64,000 nucleotides of DNA from Microlunatus endophyticus (GTDB lineage: Bacteria; Actinomycetota; Actinomycetes; Propionibacteriales; Propionibacteriaceae). A program made the translations under genes and the position numbers. Within the stretch, counting starts at the first letter, position 1, and the number at the start of each line of letters is the position of its first letter. Shown here one piece after another: positions 61,578 through 64,000 of the stretch. The notes under the pieces are model-generated. The model ran no database searches. It saw nothing but the letters and a program-made list of their open reading frames with translations, and had not been told where the DNA came from. Where the stretch lies: assembly GCF_014646195.1 (NCBI RefSeq), contig NZ_BMMZ01000001.1, forward strand, positions 124,001 to 188,000, read 5' to 3'.

Positions 61578-61613
61578 GAGTGCCCGCTCCACCCCCGAGG
61601 AGCGGGCACTCGC
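61578..61613 (+). terminator. Terminator after fur
   Basis: A perfect 14-bp stem (61578-61591 with 61600-61613), 8-nt loop, then CTTGT. It may also serve the DUF2510 gene coming from the other strand. Confidence 0.75.
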
Positions 61614-61637
61614 TTGTCAGCCACTCGCTTGTCAGCC
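61608..61637. repeat. 15-bp tandem duplication at the 3' end of the first DUF2510 gene
   Basis: CACTCGCTTGTCAGC occurs twice in a row (61608-61622 and 61623-61637). The second copy contains the stop codon of the DUF2510 gene; the first overlaps the fur terminator. Confidence 0.7.
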
Positions 61638-62537
61638 ACCTACCCGCAGCTGGGCGAGCACCTTCTCGTCCAGCGCGGCCCGGCTCGTGTCGCCCAGCGG
61701 CACCATCCCGCACCACATCGAGTACGCGTCGTTGCGACCGTCGTCGACCGCGACGAAGGTGAGCTGGTCCCCGCGGACGCTGAGGCCGGGGGTGTCGTCG
61801 TAAACCCGCCAGGTCAGGATCCAGGCAGTATGGCCGTCGATGCTGATCGGCGCGTCCTGGACGCTCTTGTGGCCGGTCAGGTGCAGGTACCAGTCGGTGC
61901 GCATCGCGCACTCCATCGATGCGTGGGCGGCGTCACGGACCGTGCCGAAGTTGCCGGCGCGCTGCAGTTCGCCGACCGCGAAGATCGACTCCCAGCCGGG
62001 TTCGGTGGTCTGACTGATCCCCTCGGTGTCCGACATCCAGCTGAGCATGTACTCCGGTCCGGGGGCCGAATAGCCCGGCACCCTCGGCATGGCCAGCCGG
62101 CCGCCGTGCACGCTGCCGTCCATCGGATGCGGCGCCAGCTCAGCCGGCCGGCCGGCCGGGCAGCTGAGACCGGACGTCGCCGCCGTTGACCGGCTGGCGG
62201 CCGCGGTCGTCGACGGCCCGTCCGGGGCGGCACTCGGACTGTGGCCGGTACCCGCCGACGGTGCCGAGCCGACCTCGGCGCCGAACTGGTCCGGGTCGGC
62301 GACCCGCCGGATGATACCGACCGTGCTGGCCACGACGACGACCAGTGTGAGCGCCGCTACCCCGAAGGCCACGCCGCTGTAGTGCCGGTGCTCGTCGGCC
62401 GTGGCCGGGCGCCGGTGGCCGGGTGTGCCGGGGGCCGGGTCCGCCGGGTCGCTCGACATCTCCTGGGACCAGGACGTCCCGCTCCAATACCGGTATCGGT
62501 CGGGCTGACCGCCCGGATCCGGATACCAGCCCGACAT
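61632..62537 (-). CDS. DUF2510 membrane protein, paralogue 1
   Basis: A 301-residue protein. An N-terminal DUF2510 motif (GWYPDPGGQPDRYRYWSGTSW) is followed by a Pro/Ala-rich linker, one membrane span (FGVAALTLVVVVASTVGII, about 57-76) and an extracytoplasmic domain of about 180 residues. I used ATG 62537, preceded by GGAGGG. Its C-terminal domain shares a common plan with the next two genes but is the most divergent. Function unknown. Confidence 0.85.
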   Translation of the reverse strand: MSGWYPDPGGQPDRYRYWSGTSWSQEMSSDPADPAPGTPGHRRPATADEHRHYSGVAFGVAALTLVVVVASTVGIIRRVADPDQFGAEVGSAPSAGTGHSPSAAPDGPSTTAAASRSTAATSGLSCPAGRPAELAPHPMDGSVHGGRLAMPRVPGYSAPGPEYMLSWMSDTEGISQTTEPGWESIFAVGELQRAGNFGTVRDAAHASMECAMRTDWYLHLTGHKSVQDAPISIDGHTAWILTWRVYDDTPGLSVRGDQLTFVAVDDGRNDAYSMWCGMVPLGDTSRAALDEKVLAQLRVGG

Positions 62538-62612
62538 TCTCGCCCTCCATCCGTCAGCGCCTCCGCCTGGCGGAGTTCCAGAACGCGGCCGTGCGACCGA
62601 CACTAGTGCGCC

Positions 62613-62674
62613 CGCTCAAGTTGGGCCGCTCAAGTCGGGCCGCTCAAGTCGGGCTGGTCAAGTCGGGCTGGTCA
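62613..62674. repeat. Four 14-bp tandem repeats between DUF2510 genes
   Basis: Units CGCTCAAGTTGGGC, CGCTCAAGTCGGGC (twice) and TGGTCAAGTCGGGC run from 62613 to 62668, followed by a partial TGGTCA that provides the stop codon of paralogue 2. It is a likely variable-number repeat. Confidence 0.85.
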
Positions 62675-63577
62675 TCCCACCCGCAGGCCGGCGATCGTGG
62701 TGTCCAGGAGTTTCAACCGGGCCTGGTCGCCGATCGGGACGAAGCCGGCGAAGTAGGAGAGCTGGCCGGTGACGCCCGCGTCGAGCACGATCACCTCCAC
62801 GACGTCCCCGGAGGCGTGCACCTCGGGATTGTCCACCCTGATCTGGGCCCGGATCGCCCATCCGGATCGGCCGTCGCGGGTGAAGGCGCGGCTGAAGAGC
62901 GTCGTCCTGCCGACGAAGTACTGGTAGTAAGCCGAGCTGGCAATGCACTGCATGATGCCGTCGGCGGCCTGCTGCGGGTTGTGGAAGCCGTCGGCGGCAT
63001 GCACATCGCCGACGGCGACCATCGCCAGCCACTCCGGCTCGACCCATTCGTCCGCCCCGGCGACGTCGTAAGCCCAGGTCATCTGGCGGGCATAGTCGTC
63101 GTCCCGCTCCCAGTCGCCGCCGGGCTGGACGATGGACAGCGATCCGCCGTGGATCCGGCCGTCGGAAGGATGGGTCTCGGTCTGGTACGGGTCGCCCGCT
63201 GCGCAGGCCGTCTGTCCCTGGGGATCGCCGCTGGGCGAGGTCGGCGGGGGTGTGGGGGACGGGCTTGCGGTCGGCAACGGGCTCGAGTCGTTCCAGCCGG
63301 AGATGCTCGGTGCCGGCGGATTCGGATCGGTCAGGGCGGCGGGACCGCCGCCACGAAGCACCAGGACCGCGATCACGACGACGACGAGCACGAGCGCCAG
63401 GGCACCCGCCAGCAACGGCCAGCGGCTGTTCCGCCGGGCGGTCCGTGGCCCGGAGGCCATCCCCGGTGGCGGAGTACGGGGATCGTCGGCCGTCTCGGCC
63501 GACCATCGGGTGCCGTCCCAGTAGCGATACCGGTTCGGCGTCCCGGCGGGATCGGGATACCAGCCGCTTTGTGCCAT
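62672..63577 (-). CDS. DUF2510 membrane protein, paralogue 2
   Basis: A 301-residue protein with N-terminal GWYPDPAGTPNRYRYWDGTRW, a membrane span (LLAGALALVLVVVVIAVLVL, about 54-73), a Ser/Pro-rich linker and an exterior domain with MQCIASSAYY and YFAGFVPIGDQ. The ATG shares one nucleotide with the upstream paralogue's stop (TGATG). The exterior domain is closest to paralogue 3. Function unknown. Confidence 0.87.
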   Translation of the reverse strand: MAQSGWYPDPAGTPNRYRYWDGTRWSAETADDPRTPPPGMASGPRTARRNSRWPLLAGALALVLVVVVIAVLVLRGGGPAALTDPNPPAPSISGWNDSSPLPTASPSPTPPPTSPSGDPQGQTACAAGDPYQTETHPSDGRIHGGSLSIVQPGGDWERDDDYARQMTWAYDVAGADEWVEPEWLAMVAVGDVHAADGFHNPQQAADGIMQCIASSAYYQYFVGRTTLFSRAFTRDGRSGWAIRAQIRVDNPEVHASGDVVEVIVLDAGVTGQLSYFAGFVPIGDQARLKLLDTTIAGLRVG

Positions 63578-64000
63578 CAGTCGACCTGGAGACCGGCGAT
63601 CGTCTGGTCGAGGAGCTGGGTTCGGTGCTGATCACCGATCGGCACGAAGCCGGCGAAGAACGACAATTGCCCGGGTTTGCCGGTGTCGACGACGATCACC
63701 TCGGCGGTGTCGCCGGGGACGCTCAGGCCGGCCGGCTTGTCGACGAAGATCTGGACCCGCAGCGCCCAGCCCTGATGGCCGTCCACCGTGACGGCCTTGC
63801 TGAAGACGTTCTTGCGACCGGTGAACCCGTCGTAGTAGGCGGACGAGGCGATGCACTGCATCATGCCCTCGGCCGACTGCTCCGAGGTCCGGAAGCCGTC
63901 GTCGGCATGCAGGGCGCCGTCGGCCATCATCGCGGCCCAGCCCGGCTCGGTCTCCTCCTCGGTGCCGTCGACGTCCCAGGCCCAAGTCATCTGCTGGGCG
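63577..64000 (-). CDS. DUF2510-type membrane protein, paralogue 3 (5' partial)
   Basis: The C-terminal 140 residues of a third paralogue; the frame is open at the window edge. It shares MQCIASSAYY, SKAVTVDGHQGWALRVQI and FFAGFVPIGDQ with paralogue 2. The DUF2510 motif and membrane span are expected beyond position 64000. Confidence 0.85.
   Translation of the reverse strand, partial: AQQMTWAWDVDGTEEETEPGWAAMMADGALHADDGFRTSEQSAEGMMQCIASSAYYDGFTGRKNVFSKAVTVDGHQGWALRVQIFVDKPAGLSVPGDTAEVIVVDTGKPGQLSFFAGFVPIGDQHRTQLLDQTIAGLQVD

Noticed and set aside
1..64000. CRISPR arrays, tRNA or rRNA genes, transposases, integrases, prophage
   Set aside because: No repeat-spacer series, tRNA-like cloverleaf, rRNA string, or mobile-element protein motif was seen on either strand.

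Overview
The window is chromosomal DNA from a high-GC actinobacterium, probably of the Propionibacteriales/Microlunatus type; the genus is an inference. Supporting signs are a mycothiol deacetylase (MshB), the succinylase-branch DAP genes dapC, dapD and dapA, an Eis-type acetyltransferase, a DUF222/13E12 protein, DUF3117, a 7Fe ferredoxin coupled to dapC, and a sigE–anti-sigma–htrA–tatB block. As I recall it, the core gene order resembles the Mycobacterium tuberculosis stretch from about Rv1170 to Rv1240 (mshB, fdxC, dapC-like, dapD, tag, DUF3117, glgA/glgC, O-methyltransferase, sigE-rseA-htrA-tatB, mrp, MgtE-domain protein, corA). Accessory cassettes lie between these core genes.

Layout. 1-4090: end of a carbohydrate ABC importer operon (permease, Tat lipoprotein binding protein, permease) translationally coupled to an MBL-fold hydrolase. 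4050-11037: membrane protein, DUF222 protein, alpha/beta hydrolase, Eis, PepN. 11231-16940: complete peptide ABC importer. 17019-26828: small ORF plus mshB, GNAT, fdxA-dapC, nagZ and a serine hydrolase, a lysozyme-like protein, dapD, a DivIVA-like protein, an SRPBCC protein and tag. 26960-29287: DUF3117, then a MarR regulator with a TetX-like FAD monooxygenase. 29294-34419: glgA/glgC, O-methyltransferase, biotinyl protein, dapA. 34559-38625: the sigE envelope-stress operon with a fused anti-sigma/RseB-like protein, htrA and tatB. 38630-42694: galE, mrp, DUF1003 and an MgtE/CBS protein. 42735-49294: a second peptide-type importer, with a double-ATPase fusion, coupled to an acetamidase/formamidase. 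49473-57528: VOC, stress protein, corA, pepP, acyltransferase, phosphatase, MFS, a C4 zinc-ribbon protein and a Dabb protein. 57563-61538: rnpB, cspA, fatty acid desaturase, map, small proteins and fur. 61632-64000: three tandem DUF2510 membrane proteins, the last cut by the window edge.

The most consistent signal outside the genes is the promoter layout. About fifteen genes have a TAnnnT -10 hexamer exactly 6-8 nt before the start codon, which predicts leaderless mRNAs. Several of these form very compact divergent pairs (4667/4787, 25280/25319, 33249/33299, 60418/60453). Other notable points are a likely AUC start codon in the zinc-ribbon gene at 56475, three copies of an octamer at exact 20-bp spacing between two divergent genes, 12-bp in-frame tandem repeats at the ends of several genes, and an 11-bp duplication in the sigE upstream region that could change promoter spacing. 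I saw no tRNA, rRNA, CRISPR array, transposase or prophage.
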